A stretch of DNA of 64,000 nt from Coptis chinensis (Eukaryota; Streptophyta; Magnoliopsida; Ranunculales; Ranunculaceae): positions 1,550,001 through 1,614,000 of the forward strand of contig CM027378.1 in NCBI GenBank assembly GCA_015680905.1, read 5' to 3'. Shown piece by piece: positions 12,271 to 24,453 of this stretch. Under the pieces are notes generated by a model. The model saw only the letters and a list, made by a program, of their open reading frames with translations, did not search any database and was not told the DNA's origin. The position numbers and the translations under genes were made by a program. Position 1 is the first letter of the stretch, and every line of letters begins with the position of its first letter.

Positions 12271-12616
12271 GGGTCGCTATGGCAGCTTCACTAGCCAACG
12301 TCGGCATCTAGATTTATCCGATTTGAGCTTCGGAAGTTTGCTGCTTCTTTATATGTGGACCCGTTCTGCACTGGTTTTGTTCTTTTGGAAACTTCGGCTT
12401 TAGTCAGGCTTTGTTGGGCTTCACGGGGGTTGAGTGGGAAACTTCAAATATTCCAAAGATTCCCGTGCTTTTGATGCATGTTTTATCATTATATTCATTT
12501 TAATTGCGGAAACCTGCAAAAGTACGAAAATATAATTATTACATGATTATTAAACACATAATCGACCAAAATGCTATGTCTCTCGGGTTTAATATTACGG
12601 TTTTGGGTGCTTATCA
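12271..12616 (-). repeat. Remnant of the 3' LTR of element D
   Basis: These 346 bases match 42609-42960 nearly base for base, with a small cluster of differences around 12455-12475. The piece ends in the LTR terminus GTGCTTATCA (plus strand). It is cut at 12271 by the copy A/B array; the rest of this LTR should lie left of the window. Confidence 0.88.
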
Positions 12617-13267
12617 CACCACCCCAAAACAAAGACTTTGCTTATCCTCAAGCAAAGAAGAGACATTAAAACGATAAGTGGTAAAAATGTGTTGTCCTAA
12701 GCTAAATCTCATTTTGCAGAGTGCGGTTGCATTGACCAGATGCAACAAGGCCTTGAACCACTAGGAATTCACTAGTGGGACGAAGTTATAGCCTCGTGAA
12801 AAGTTTTCCGAGAAAGATACTCACAAACTTCATTTATACTACAACGACTCAAGAACAAAGACTTGTTTCCTTAATTAATCTCGTGTATCTAGACATCTCA
12901 CTAGCAGGGGAAACAAGGATTTTATTCTTTCAAATTCAAGTTAATATACATACAATAATCGAAACATCTACGTATGAGCATGCATGTAGTGATCTAATAA
13001 TGAAATGTACGAGCAGGGCCGTTTCTGGATCCTTTGGATAGCGTCCTTAAGTAGGTTCTCACAGGTATGTGTCGAAACACAATTTCTCTCTTATTTTTCC
13101 ACTCAAGCTTTGCTATCTCCAAGATTAATGCAATGGGCGCTTTCCTCACATACTCAATGACAGTTAGAGGAGCCGAGGTCGAGAAGTCACAACTACTACT
13201 TATTATCACACTATCCTATTCCTAATTGAGCTAGAGGTCTTTATTAGGTGTTATGGGGATTAGGTGG
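12617..13267 (-). other. 3' noncoding region and polypurine tract of element D
   Basis: Directly inside the LTR the minus strand reads GTTTTGGGGTGGTG, the polypurine tract that primes second-strand synthesis, preceded by the CTTGAGGATAAGCAAAG stretch common to these elements. A block at 13180-13260 is the reverse complement of sequence at about 23830-23880 inside element C, showing kinship of the two. The last five bases, GGTGG (13263-13267), are the left target duplication of element C. No gene is seen. Confidence 0.7.
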
Positions 13268-14759
13268 TGATAAGAGCCCAAAACTGTAGTTTTAACCCTT
13301 TAACAGTCATACTTTTAGACCAATTATGTGAGTAATAATTAAGAGTTAACACTGATTACGTGTTTTTATGCATTTCAGGTTTCAAAGTCCATTATGTGCA
13401 GAAATGTGCCACTTTAGCGACATAAAGGAGCAAAGGTCGGTTACCAAGGAGTTCCGTGATTAAAGGCCAAGTTTCGAGAAGACAAAGCCTTTTCTAAAAG
13501 CCCGGTCAAAAGCTGAAAAGTCGACCTTGGGCAAAGACACAAAGTCAGCAGAACTTCCGAAGGACATATCTTTGGACTCAGACCTCGGAATGAGGCCTAC
13601 CTTATGTCAATACGACCGGCTCGGAAAGATCTTTCCAATGGTCTAAGCCTTGACCCAATCAGAGGAGCAGAAGTAGACGGAAAGTCTGTTGAAGCCAACT
13701 GCAGCTGAAGAGGCCTTTTTGGACTGAAAGAATTGGGTTTTGGGCCTGATTCTCTGGCCCAAAACATGGCTCCAAGCCCATGAACGATTTTTGGATCTGA
13801 ATGTATAAAAATAAAAGCTTAGCTCTTTGTTAATGGTGGAAAATTAGGTAAAGAATAGTAGCTAGTTAGACCTAAATTAATATATAGAATTCTAGATCTA
13901 GTTTTATTAATAAAATTAAGTTTTAGTTCCATTTTCAATTCTTGTTTTAGATTAAATCTTTGAATCATTGTTCTTGATTGATTTAGATAAATAAAATAGT
14001 TATTTTATCAATTTCGAATTTTGTATTTCAATCTATTAGATCTGTTTTAATTATTGTTGGTTACCATTTCTTAGTTGTTAATTAGATTTTAATCATTATT
14101 GTTTAAGTAAGTAAATTTCAATTTCTTACATTATGTTTAGTTTAGATTCAATGGGAAATGTTAGTTTGATGACTCAAGGCTAAAACCTCCATTAGAGGGG
14201 TTGATGAAGCCTTGATGAAAACTTAGTGGTTAGTATAGAATTGGTAATAGAATATATTCCACTCTAGAAGGTCGTGTTTCGCCATGAGAATGGGTAGACG
14301 ACCTCACATGCTAGTTAGTATTCGGTAGAAATGCCACGAACACTAGGGATTTGAACTCGAAATTCTCGCCGTGAGAACGTGAGAATTGAGATACAACATT
14401 CTACGCTAGGTTGTTAAGTTGGATTCGAGGTGGTTCAATTCCCCTCTAATTTCTTTATCTAGATTCAAACAATCGTATTTCCATAGCATTCGTAGTTAAA
14501 AATCAAGTAATCAAATTCAGTAAGTATCGTAGTAATCACCTTCGTAAAGCTCTCATTGACTTAAAAACGACTAATTAGATTAGAAAACAATCCATGCTAG
14601 AGCACTAGGAGTGGAACGAATTTGTTACTCCACTCTATTTCGATAGAATTGAGAGTGAAACTTTGATAAAATAGAAACATAATTAGATTAGTTTTACTTG
14701 CGTTTGTAAGTTTCATCGCTTTATTTCGTAGGTAAAACTATTCATTTTATGTTTTATCA
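13268..14759 (+). repeat. 5' LTR of element C
   Basis: The 1.49-kb LTR reads TGATAAGAGC... to ...TTTTATCA. A TATA box (TATAAAA) lies at 13804-13810, placing the promoter about 540 bases in. Bases 13268-13860 match 24454-25045 almost exactly; downstream the match falls to a loose similarity. The hairpin-like block shared among LTRs is at 14178-14211. Confidence 0.88.
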
Positions 14760-15271
14760 AATGGCCCGCCATCTCTTAGTTTCACTTTTCGTATTGTTTT
14801 CGTGAGTATTAGTACTCGCTTCTTAAAGTCCCATTTCACCCACCCACCCTTGTTTGATTCATACTATGGTTGTCCATTTCGAGTTGAAAAATTCGGGTAA
14901 AAATTACAGCGCTGCCTTGCCGCCTCCTCGAAAGCTAACCCGCCTAACTCATCGGACATAGAGCGACCCACCCCATGTGGGAGCGACCAGCTAAAAAACA
15001 CTGTAATTGAAAAATTACTCAAAGCCGAAGCTACGTGTTAAAATTTTTGATTTCGACGCTTTGACTTCGAACTTTGCTCTTTCATATTTTTCGTTGTTCT
15101 AGCCTCGCTATATACACCTAACAAGCGTAAACAAGACGCTATTCATAAGCCAAGCAAGGACGCAATCGTATTCCTTTCTTCCACACCTCGCCTCTCTGTT
15201 AGAGGTTTATACTAGTATATCGAATTGTTTGGAGTGTTGATGTGCTTAGCTAAGTTTTGTTTTAGCCTTGT
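14760..15271 (+). other. Leader of element C
   Basis: The leader starts with AATGGCCCGCC, a degraded form of the AATGGCGCCGC primer site seen in elements A/B and D. It then runs 0.5 kb without coding signal up to the gag start. Confidence 0.55.
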
Positions 15272-16990
15272 ATGAGATTAAGGTCCGGGCCGAACAAAAA
15301 AACACCGAACGTAATTACACAACAACGCCAACAAACAAGTCTATCTAGTATACCACCCACTACACCTCTAGCTACTATTTCGGACACATCACTTGACACA
15401 ATGCCCGATGAAGAAGAGAGGCCTCTCTCGACTTCTACAAAGCCTCGAGCGATAGCCCCAAATCTTGCATCGTTCTAGCAGAATCTCAAATGATTTCCGA
15501 ATCCCTCCAAATATTTTTAATTTGTTACCCGCTTTTCATGGATTAGACCATGAAAAACCTTATCGGCTACGCGTAGGATTGAACAAGTCCTAACAACATT
15601 CCACCATCCTACGGTTGGTACGTAAACAAATTAAATTAAGGGTATTCCCTTTCACCTTAGCCGATAAAGCGCATCTTCGTTAACGCCCAAACACCTAATT
15701 CTCATGGACTCGTGGGCTAAACTTGTTCACCTTGTTTATGGAACATTTTTACCCACCCCTAAAGACGGATGAGATGCTTTCCAAGATTCATTTCTTTTCG
15801 ACAAAATCCTCATGAATCATTTTTAGAGGCTTGGAATCGCTTCACCGATCTCCTTATAGAGTGTCCACATCATAACTTAGCGAAAGACACGTTAGTTCGT
15901 TGCCTTTTCAAAGGACTTCTACACCACCATAAAGAAGTCCTAGACATAATGAATGAGGGTAGTTTCTTAAGCAAAGGAGCCTTGAGGCTTATAAATTTTT
16001 AGAGGATCAAACTAAGCTTAAATAACAACCGGGGGTAGTGACGATTACTCCCGCCTCCGTTAGTTCTTCTTCCACGCTAAGGCTACCAAGATGTTTGAGG
16101 TTAAATCAGATCCCGAGCTTAAAACTCTAATTGAATCCCTCACAAAAAGGTAGAGGCCATTTCTGTACAACAAAAGCCAATCCCCTCATGAATGTAAATA
16201 CAAATCCATGTAGTTTCGTTGGAGCCCCGAGCATCCCCGACTCACACTATCCTATTGCCTATGAACAGGCTTGTTCCATTAATAGTGAACATAACGCCCC
16301 TTGGAGACAAAATCCCAACTTCGGTTGGAGAAATAACCAAAACGTCACACCTCAAGGGTACAATAATCAATATATTAGGCCTACACACAGCTTTAACCAA
16401 GCCCCACTACGACAAGGACAGGGTCAGGGGAATTTTAATAATTATAACAACCAAGTGCAACCTCGACAAGGTCAAGCACAAGGTCAAAGTAGTTATAATA
16501 ACTATAATGCTAATAAAGGTATCGTTCCGGTAAATAATAACTATCAAAATCCACCCATAAATAATTCACGTGAAATAGTTCCAGTCACACCACCCGTGAC
16601 TACTACACCCACACAACCGGATCGTCTTGACACCTTCATACAAGTGAGCCAAAAACTTTTCCAAACCATGGCTCAATCTAACCAACAGCTTCTACAATCC
16701 GTTAATAATTTAACCAAATAGTTGGCTCAAGATAAAGCCCAACCCAAAGGTGTGTTTCCAGGTAACGAAATACCTAATCCTAAAACAACAAATACAGCCT
16801 TTGAGGTAACCGATAATACTAGTAATGAGTATGAAAATGTAGGGGAGCTAAAGGCCATCACCACCCTCCGTTCTGGTAGAGTGGTTGATAACAAAGTAAC
16901 TATGCCTATAGTTACCCCACCAGTAGCCCCTACACCTGCTATATTACTAGATACCGAAATAGAAACTGAAGAGCCTACCACTTTGTAGAG
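15272..16990 (+). pseudogene. gag: gag of element C, broken
   Basis: The region opens with MRLRSG, the same start as element D's gag. The capsid-like part at about 15640-16000 contains the RQNPHESFLEAWNRF and ECPHHNL stretches typical of Athila Gag. A Gln/Asn/Tyr-rich region follows (16131-16721) with tandem glycine- and glutamine-containing short repeats. A final acidic segment reaches 16988. The product would be the RNA-packaging Gag. It is broken in several places. Confidence 0.8.
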
Positions 16991-17379
16991 GTACCCGGTT
17001 ACAACACAACCTAAGAAACAGAAGCCACGGTTAAACACCCGGTAATAATACCATTGCTAAATATAAACGTAAACCACCGCTTCCCAAAAAAATTAGCCAC
17101 ATGTTAACTAGGGATACAAATTACTAGGAGATTAGGGATGTTTTCAAGAATCTAACTATAAACCTTCCCTTCCTCGAAGCTATAAAAAGCTACCACACCA
17201 TGCTAAGTTTCTTAAGGAATTGTGTACTACTAGGCGTAAGACCAATATACCAAAAGACGCTTTTTAATGCAACAATTCCCAACTCTATCCTAACATAATG
17301 GAATTGTTAAGTACAAGGACCCCGGTCGCCCCATCAGATAATGCACCTTAGGAGATTCCTATACGACGACCAATCGTTA

Positions 17380-18117
17380 TTATTAGACTTGGGGGCTAGT
17401 GTAAACTTACTCCCGCTTTTATTTGTATAGACAAATAGGTCTAGACGAGATGCAACCCACTAGAATGACGTTGCAATTAGCTGATCGGTCTATTAAGTAT
17501 CCTAAGGGTGTCGCCGAAAATGTTCCGTAAAAATTCAGGATTTTTACTATCCGCTGATTTTGTCATCCTCGACCACGTAAGTCGTTAACGACTCTGTCCC
17601 GATAATCTTAGGGCGTCCTTTTCTGGGAACTGCCAATGCGCTCATTAATTGCCGCGATGGTTCAATGTCCATGTCTTTTGGCCATCTTGTTGTTGAAGTC
17701 AATGTTTTTAAAACAAAGACACAGTTACCCGATTCGTCTATGGATGGAGAGGTTAGCATGATCGAGAGCTTTGCTCGAGATTATTTCAACAACACATTCC
17801 CTGATAATCATATGCCCAAATTTCTTTCCTTTGGAAGATCAGACTCCAACATTTCCATTCCTACACTAGTCGATACACATATTACGGATGAGGAGGAGAT
17901 AAATGATTTTCTTAAAGATATAGAGGACTATCATAGTAACGTGGATATGACTAATCTAGATGAGCAATTCGATGAGTTTCTTAGAGCAGGTGATGATTCA
18001 CCCTATCAAGAACTACTTTGCACAACATCCACCTCGACTCCCCTCCTTCCAAAGGAAAGGAATCTCGATTTTGCACTTTCGACCACGTTGTTTCTTCTGT
18101 GCTTTATAATTTTTTAA
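17380..18117 (+). pseudogene. Protease stretch of element C, broken
   Basis: Around 17388-17420 the translation shows the LGASVNLLP retropepsin motif. The sequence after it matches the protease-to-RT linker of element D (the conserved LGRPFL-like and acidic linker segments, here 17600-18117). Homology stops where RT would begin. What follows is unrelated AT-rich sequence, so pol is absent as a block. Confidence 0.75.
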
Positions 18118-18809
18118 ATTCACCTAATAAACAAATACTACAGAAGGACAAACCATTTGACACCTTTATTTTCAGAATTGAGACAGTCCCTACACACACA
18201 ATGAATGAGTTTTGTGCTAAAACCACATCATCATTGTTTACAGGCTGTCTTTCTACAACTTACCCATATCCACCATATTCTCCACAACCATTCACTCTTC
18301 CACACTTATTCACTAGGACACCCTCTCGTTCAAAAATGAAAAAAAAAGGTACATGCTAGGTTAAGTAATAGGGTTATCCGACTTCGCTTTCATTTTACTA
18401 GGTTGCGTCACAGGAAATCTTGGTGCTTGATTGTGTTTGGATATGTTTTCTGTGATATTTATTTATGGAATGATCCACAACTATTTCGGTTGTTGATATA
18501 TGGTAAACTGCATGTTCATACATATGTTTGGATAAGTCTCGAATATCTGACTATAAACGACTCAACTTTTGTGTTTGGTGCATTTCCTTTTATTTCCATA
18601 TATTGGTGAGTGCACCATTAAGGTAACCGGGCCCTCCCTATGGAGTGTGTGGTACTGTAAGTACGGATCCTAAGTCCATGTTAAACATAATTCACGCTTT
18701 TCCCACTTTTGCATGTTTTCTCGGATTTTTGAGTCATGTTTCTATGGGGGTGAATTATGTCTTTATTGTTTATTGTTTTTTTTTTTTTAAAATTTAAAAA
18801 AAATAAAAA

Positions 18810-18899
<90 letters not shown>

Positions 18900-19683
18900 G
18901 AATAAGCATAGTAACCTAGGAAGTCTCGAATCGACTTTAAAAAAGACCATTTGCTAAAACAAATTTTCTAAGTTCCGTTGTAAAAATTTGTTTGGGGGTG
19001 GGGTGTTCGTGCTTCCGTACTAAATATTTATGTCACATTAGAGTTGCTTAGGCCGTTTTATTGTATTACGATTTGGGTTGACATAATCCATGAATTTAGA
19101 GTTCAATTGTTCGCATAACGTAAGTCATGCACGCACTTCGAGGCGTTTTCCACTATCTTATATGTCATCCACGGTCGGAATAGAATGTTTTATGGATCAT
19201 TGGATTGGAAATTCTCTCCCGATCATTTCCATATCTCGTTCGCAAAAATCGGACCGGTAACGAAGCGGCAATTTTGATTTGAAGTTTCGCGAAAAATCGA
19301 AAAAATCACAAAATTCGATTTTGGGCTTGGGCCAACCACCACCGGACGACAAGACGCTGCCCTTTACTTCCACCAACAACGTTTCTTCTTCCTCCATTCC
19401 GCCATTAACGCCAAGCTTAAAACAAAACCAACATAAAAAAAAAAAAAAAATCAAAATAAAAAAAAACAAAATTAACCCACCCAAAAATAAATTTCCATCC
19501 CAAATCAATCACAAACACCACCGACCACAACCACCACCGATTTCCATCACTCAAAACCTCCAAAATTAAAAATTTTGGTGCTGCCACCACCACTGCACCA
19601 CCACCACCACTGTTGTTTCAACCGGTCTATTTAAATCCCACCACCACATCACATTTAAACCCCCACTACATTCCAAACTTTCC
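18118..19683 (+). other. Noncoding stretch of element C replacing pol
   Basis: No RT, RNase H or integrase similarity is visible in 1.6 kb. The stretch holds the TA microsatellite, A-rich runs near 19435-19460, and a Pro/His/Thr-rich CCACCA-repeat tract at 19500-19660 just before the first extra ORF. Confidence 0.6.
18818..18896. repeat. (TA)n microsatellite
   Basis: About 39 uninterrupted AT/TA units follow an A-rich run. Open frames over it encode only alternating Ile/Tyr and are not genes. Confidence 0.97.
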
Positions 19684-20847
19684 ATGGCTCAACAACGCCC
19701 GAATTTTACCGAGCAAGCTTTTATCGGGCGACCACTTCGCCCGTTCTCTTCACGGTGATCGAAATGATTAGTCGAGACTGAATAGCTTGTGGTACTCGAC
19801 CGAAGCCTATTACCATGAGGATTTAGTCGACGGTTCTATGATACGAGGGAGTTGGAAGGGACTAGGATTTTGTTGTTGTAAATAAGAGGCGGAAGGAAGT
19901 GACGATCGGTTTGTTGGTTGAGATTCTAGGCATTCCGCCTAGAATCCATTTGATGTCACGTTGCAGGAGTCCCAAAGATAATGGGGTAGAGCCATTGATG
20001 CACGAGACAGTCATTGGAGGGACTACAATGCGAGATCGCGTTGTGTTCGATGAATTTCCCTTAGGACCAACCCGGTGGGCTACTCGGTGAATTGGTCGGA
20101 ACATCCAGGGAAGGGGAAGGTCGGCGATATCGGCCTGAACTGCCTCCACATCTTATGGATACTCGGGAGCGAAGTATGAGTTCTGCATTTTAGAGTTTTT
20201 GTTGAGCATGATTAGGGGGAGTAGGGAGGACTGTTGCCCTCTCCCTCGTGTTGATAACAAAGATCATGCTCAAGTTGAGAGCAACTCAGCGACCGATCGG
20301 ACATACATCACTCTCCACCGTAACCCTCGTGATCTATAAGGAGTGTGTCCAACGGGTTTGGAGATTGGCTGAGGATAGAGAGGAAGAAGAAGAGGATGGA
20401 GGAGCTGAGAATGCCGAGGAGGCCGGGGACATCGATGCCTCCGGGACGAGGAAGACTTGACCTGTTTTGACGGATGCCTTGGAGAGGTGCCGGCCGGATC
20501 ATGCGTAACGCATGGCTGTGATCCATCGAGGCATCGCGTCGCTTAACACTATCTGTGAAGACCTCCGACTCGACAGGCAACGATGCATCACAACTACGAG
20601 CCCGCACCCGAGAGAGGACGAGAGGTGGGAACAGATGAGCCAAGCTAGAAGCTCAAAGACCGGTTTGGGACGAGATGCCGACTTCGATTCCCACCTCACG
20701 GGGACTCTCCTTCGAGGACACACCATCCGTGCACGAAGGCCGTCGCCGGGACGAATGGTGCTAGCTCTTCAGAGCTCGGGGAGCAATCTCCGAGCATGTT
20801 CCCTCCGCCACCAGTTCGTTCGAGTAGCTAGGGATAGTATAGTTTGA
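19684..20847 (+). pseudogene. Extra ORF of element C, first copy, broken
   Basis: It starts at ATG with MAQQRPNFTEQAFIGRPLRP and is decayed throughout. Patches match the extra ORFs of element D in the same order: an N-terminal segment, an internal GLNCLHILWILGSE-like stretch near 20120-20170 and an acidic tail (20370-20460) followed by a basic Ser/Arg-rich part. It lies in sense orientation between the pol position and the 3' LTR. The family resembles the proteins annotated in plants as transposon-associated or putative plant transposon protein; the function is unknown. No signal peptide or membrane segment is evident, so I do not call it an envelope. Confidence 0.55.
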
Positions 20848-21671
20848 GGTTTTATGTTTTATTTGTAATTTCATTATTGTTATTTATTTTATTGCAAGTT
20901 TATTTCCGTAATTTGAATTTTGTAGTGTAATGTACTCGAATGAAAATTTTAATATAAGGGTTATTTTTCAATATGTTTGGTTGTTTCATATTGATCCCAC
21001 CTTCCCAACTTGTTTGGGGGTGGTTTTATCAATTCAAGCATTATTTTTATAACCCTCGTGTTAGAATTTATTGCTTGAGTCAACGTGAAAATTTGGCCGT
21101 TTAGGCATATCTATGATTGAGTATCATTGTAGGATGAAATCTAGATTAAATAGGTACATTCTATCATAAAATCAACCTAAAAGATAATTGGGTTTGAATT
21201 AGAATCAAGGATATGAGTTGTTTCCGTTTTGGTTTGGAAATTTTAGGATTTCCGAAACTACCGTAATTAGTTTTGGCAACTTCCCCGATCCATTTTAGCA
21301 ACTTTAAACCTATATAAACTTGATACAATCTATCCTCACAACTCACACTACACCTAAACTCCATCACTCACCTTTCACTCCCGCGATTCCCTCGCTTTAG
21401 GCTCATTTTCCGAAGTTTCGCAACTCGAAGCAAGACTCGCCTCTACAGAGCGCACTTTCGAGCTCTGTATATTTTTTTCTGAGTTTTTGTCGAAGCCTTT
21501 CCATGCAAAGCCGAAGCGTGACCAGCGCCAAACACTGGAAATTTCAATTTCTTCAGAGCGACCACATACTTCTATCGCGCACTTTCACCCGGACTTCCGT
21601 AGACCAGAAAATTTCCAGTTTTGCTAGCGTATCCGGATCATTCGCAGCTATTCCAAAGCGTAATTTTGAGA
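20848..21671 (+). other. Noncoding spacer of element C
   Basis: This AT-rich spacer separates the two extra-ORF copies. Near 21008-21025 it carries a CTTGTTTGGGGGTGG tract resembling the polypurine tract of the element's own 3' end (24441-24453), here 3.4 kb from the LTR. Otherwise nothing is recognised. Confidence 0.5.
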
Positions 21672-22589
21672 TGACATCTCCAACATTGATACCGAACAGT
21701 CTTTCAAGATTTGTTCCAAAGCATTACTTATGGTGCTTGGTTTCGCTGGGTTTATCACATTCGCTGGCCGGGAGCCGCTTATGGTAAGACCGATGCACTT
21801 TATTCTCCCCACTCTAGCATCTTATTTTTAACGATAACTGCATTTTCTTTGAAAGACCGGATGGAGAACAAGTGTTCTCCATCAACATTGATAATGAACC
21901 AATGGAAATTACCGTGTTCTTGCTAGCATTTGTTCTTGGACTAGCTATGCCCAATGAAATACAAGACCCATGGTGCTATTGGGTCGATAATATGTATGTC
22001 TACACTTATGAGTTTTGCATGAGTCGGTATGGCGGGCATTTTCCGTATTGAGGACCAAGGGGAATATAACGCCGCCTTTGGTAGCCCTGTCCATGAACAT
22101 AGGAACTGTTATGTTTTGGATCATGCTAAACATTTTAGGGAATGACGCGTTTTTCTTACGTGAATGATGCCACTTGCGCGCCTTCCTTGCTTTAGCCACG
22201 GGGCGTATGTGTCATGACCTTCCCGAACCTTGATGTCTAGTTTAGCCCTCGATCCCATAGCATGAGGCATAAGTACCTTCTTATGCCCGTTCTAGTTTCC
22301 GTATTATGCTATGTTTCTTTCCCTGCTTTTTGTACACGCTTCACGGATTGGATTACGGCCGATTAATCGCATCGACCCACCAATAGTATTATTCGATCTT
22401 TCCGCGGTAATAACTTGGCAAGGGTGGAGGATACAACCTCATCCGGTTGCACCCTACACCCCGCGGACCAAAGTGGCTCTTAATAGGTTAGCAATCATAG
22501 ATGATAAATGGCGGAAGCCCGGCAAATTATCATGGCATGGCAAGACGCTGAAGGAACCTCACTTCTTTATGGAAGAAGAGGATGAGTAA
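21672..22589 (+). pseudogene. Extra ORF of element C, second copy, broken
   Basis: The start resembles the element D copy at 29091-29666 (shared IPEQSF segment). A later stretch at about 22080-22140 (SMNIGTVMFWIMLNILG-like) matches D's SMTMNVGTAMLFILLNIMG stretch near 29130-29190. The C-terminal part ends in an acidic Glu/Asp tail at 22560-22589. It has the same unknown function and family as the copy at 19684 and is broken. Confidence 0.55.
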
Positions 22590-24440
22590 GATGATGAGTA
22601 ATAATGGGGGATAAGGTAAGTTTTCATTCGAAAGTTAGTGTCCGCTTATGTCCCAAGCAGTTTCATTTTTGTTAACCCCATAATGGGTAGAACTTCGTAT
22701 AGAGTTGTGTCGGTTTTATTTCCTATATTAGTGCGCTCTAACCTTGTTTTACGGATGTTCCCTGAATTTCCACGCTTCATGGTATTTTTCCTACCCTCTT
22801 TATTTAAATGCTTTGAGGACAAAGCATGCTTTTATTCAGGGGCATAGAAACACGGTAATTAAGGCATCTGTTAGGATTAGATAGATATAATATGCATTTG
22901 TTTTCTAGTTAAAATTTAAAAAAATAAAAAAATAAAATAAATAAGTTATGCTATACACTTAGGAATATTGGTATTGTTTTCTTTCTCCATGCTCTTAACA
23001 ATCTAGAAGTCTCACCTAGCTTTTTGCATCGTAATAATTGTTAGAAATTTAGGTTAATATATAGGTAATAATCTTTGCATCTATCTATAAATATATTACA
23101 TGAGTATCTATGATTGTTAGCAGTAAGTTTCTGAAATCTAGGCTAGAGTACTTATTCTACAAATCCTGTGAGAATATAGCCTAAAGCCTTATATGAGCGA
23201 AACATTGGAGAAATGACACAAGGGAAAAGTAAAATCCGGATAGAGATATCACACGCCCACTTGCTTGATCACTAAACCATATCCTAAGCGAGAATTTAGG
23301 CCCTTTTGGATCGATATAGCCAGAAATTCAAACCTATGAATTATTTTCCGCTAGTCGCCCCTCTGAGCCTTTCTTTAGCCTTCCATAAACCACAAATCCT
23401 TTACCCTGTTACAAAAACAAAAATAAAATAATAAAAAAATAATAATAATAAATCAACCTACCCAATTTAGAATAAGTCTGAGAATAGAATGAGGAAGAAA
23501 GAAGAAGAGAAAAACCTGTGTAAACAAAAGTTAGTTAATTGCTTCAGAAAATAAAGAAAAGAAGTTTCCATCCAAGGAAAAGAAAAATAAAAATAGAAAT
23601 AAAATAAAAACTCCAAAAATAGAATAAAAGGGAGTCGGGAAGCAAAGGAAAAAAAAAAAAAAAAAAAAAAAAAAAAGAAAAATATGGCTAAGGATGGAAA
23701 CAAAGTGTAGAAGCAAAAGTAAATAACAAGGTTTTCTCTAGTTACATAATATGAAGACTCTATTATCTCGGACTTGTCCTTTTTGAATATCCATTTCCTT
23801 CCTTCTTAAACCATCTCCTAATCCCCTTGACACCTAATAAAAAGACCTCTAGCTCAATTAGGAATAGGCTAATGTGATAGTAAGTGGCAGATGTGTTTGA
23901 TCGACTCGGCTTCCTTGTTGTCATTGAGATTTGTAAGGTAAAGTGTGCCCATTCAAGCACTAGAGTAAATAAAACTTGAGTGGAAAAATCGAGAGTGTCA
24001 GATCTTGACTATTATTGTGAGAACCTACTTAAGGACGCTATTCCGAAGTTTCAAAACGGATCCGCTAGACATTTCATAGTATTACTCATTGTATATATGT
24101 TTATTATAGATGATTGATTATTATGCATATATTAGCTTAGGTTTTGACTTGGTTATTCTTGTTCATAGCTAGTGAGATGTATAGATAGTTTGGAGCATGA
24201 ATAAGGAAATAATAGTTTTATTTCTTAGTCGTTGTAGTATAGATGAAGTTTGTGAGTACCTTCATCGAAAAAATCTCACGAGGTTATAACTCGGCCCACT
24301 CCAGGGAATTCCTAGTGGTTTAAGGCCTTGTTGCACATGGTCAATCTGTCGCTTTCTCGCTAAACGAGAAGTAGATAGAACTCCATTTTTGGTCACTTAT
24401 GTTAATTTCTCATCTTTGCTTGAGGACAAGCAAAATGCTG
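22590..24440 (+). other. Conserved 3' noncoding region of element C
   Basis: No gene is seen. Three blocks match the reverse complement of element D's 3' region: 23240-23400 against about 26390-26520 plus 28047-28080, 23830-23890 against 13180-13260, and 24240-24320 against 12770-12840. A 28-base A-run lies at 23649-23676. Confidence 0.65.
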
Positions 24441-24453
24441 TTTGGGGGTGGTT
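24441..24453 (+). promoter_or_regulatory. Polypurine tract of element C
   Basis: TTTGGGGGTGGTT directly precedes the LTR start TGATAAGAGC and follows the GCTTGAGGACAAGCAAA motif. This is the usual layout for second-strand priming in Athila-like elements. Confidence 0.8.

Noticed and set aside
18681-18957. Open frames of alternating Ile/Tyr on both strands
   Set aside because: They are translations of the TA microsatellite and A-runs, with no coding signal.
19570-19660. CCACCA-rich tract as a coding minisatellite
   Set aside because: It lies upstream of the extra-ORF start with no open frame of note; probably simple-sequence drift.
23467-23716. Minus-strand Phe-rich open frames
   Set aside because: Low-complexity A-rich DNA of element C; no protein similarity.
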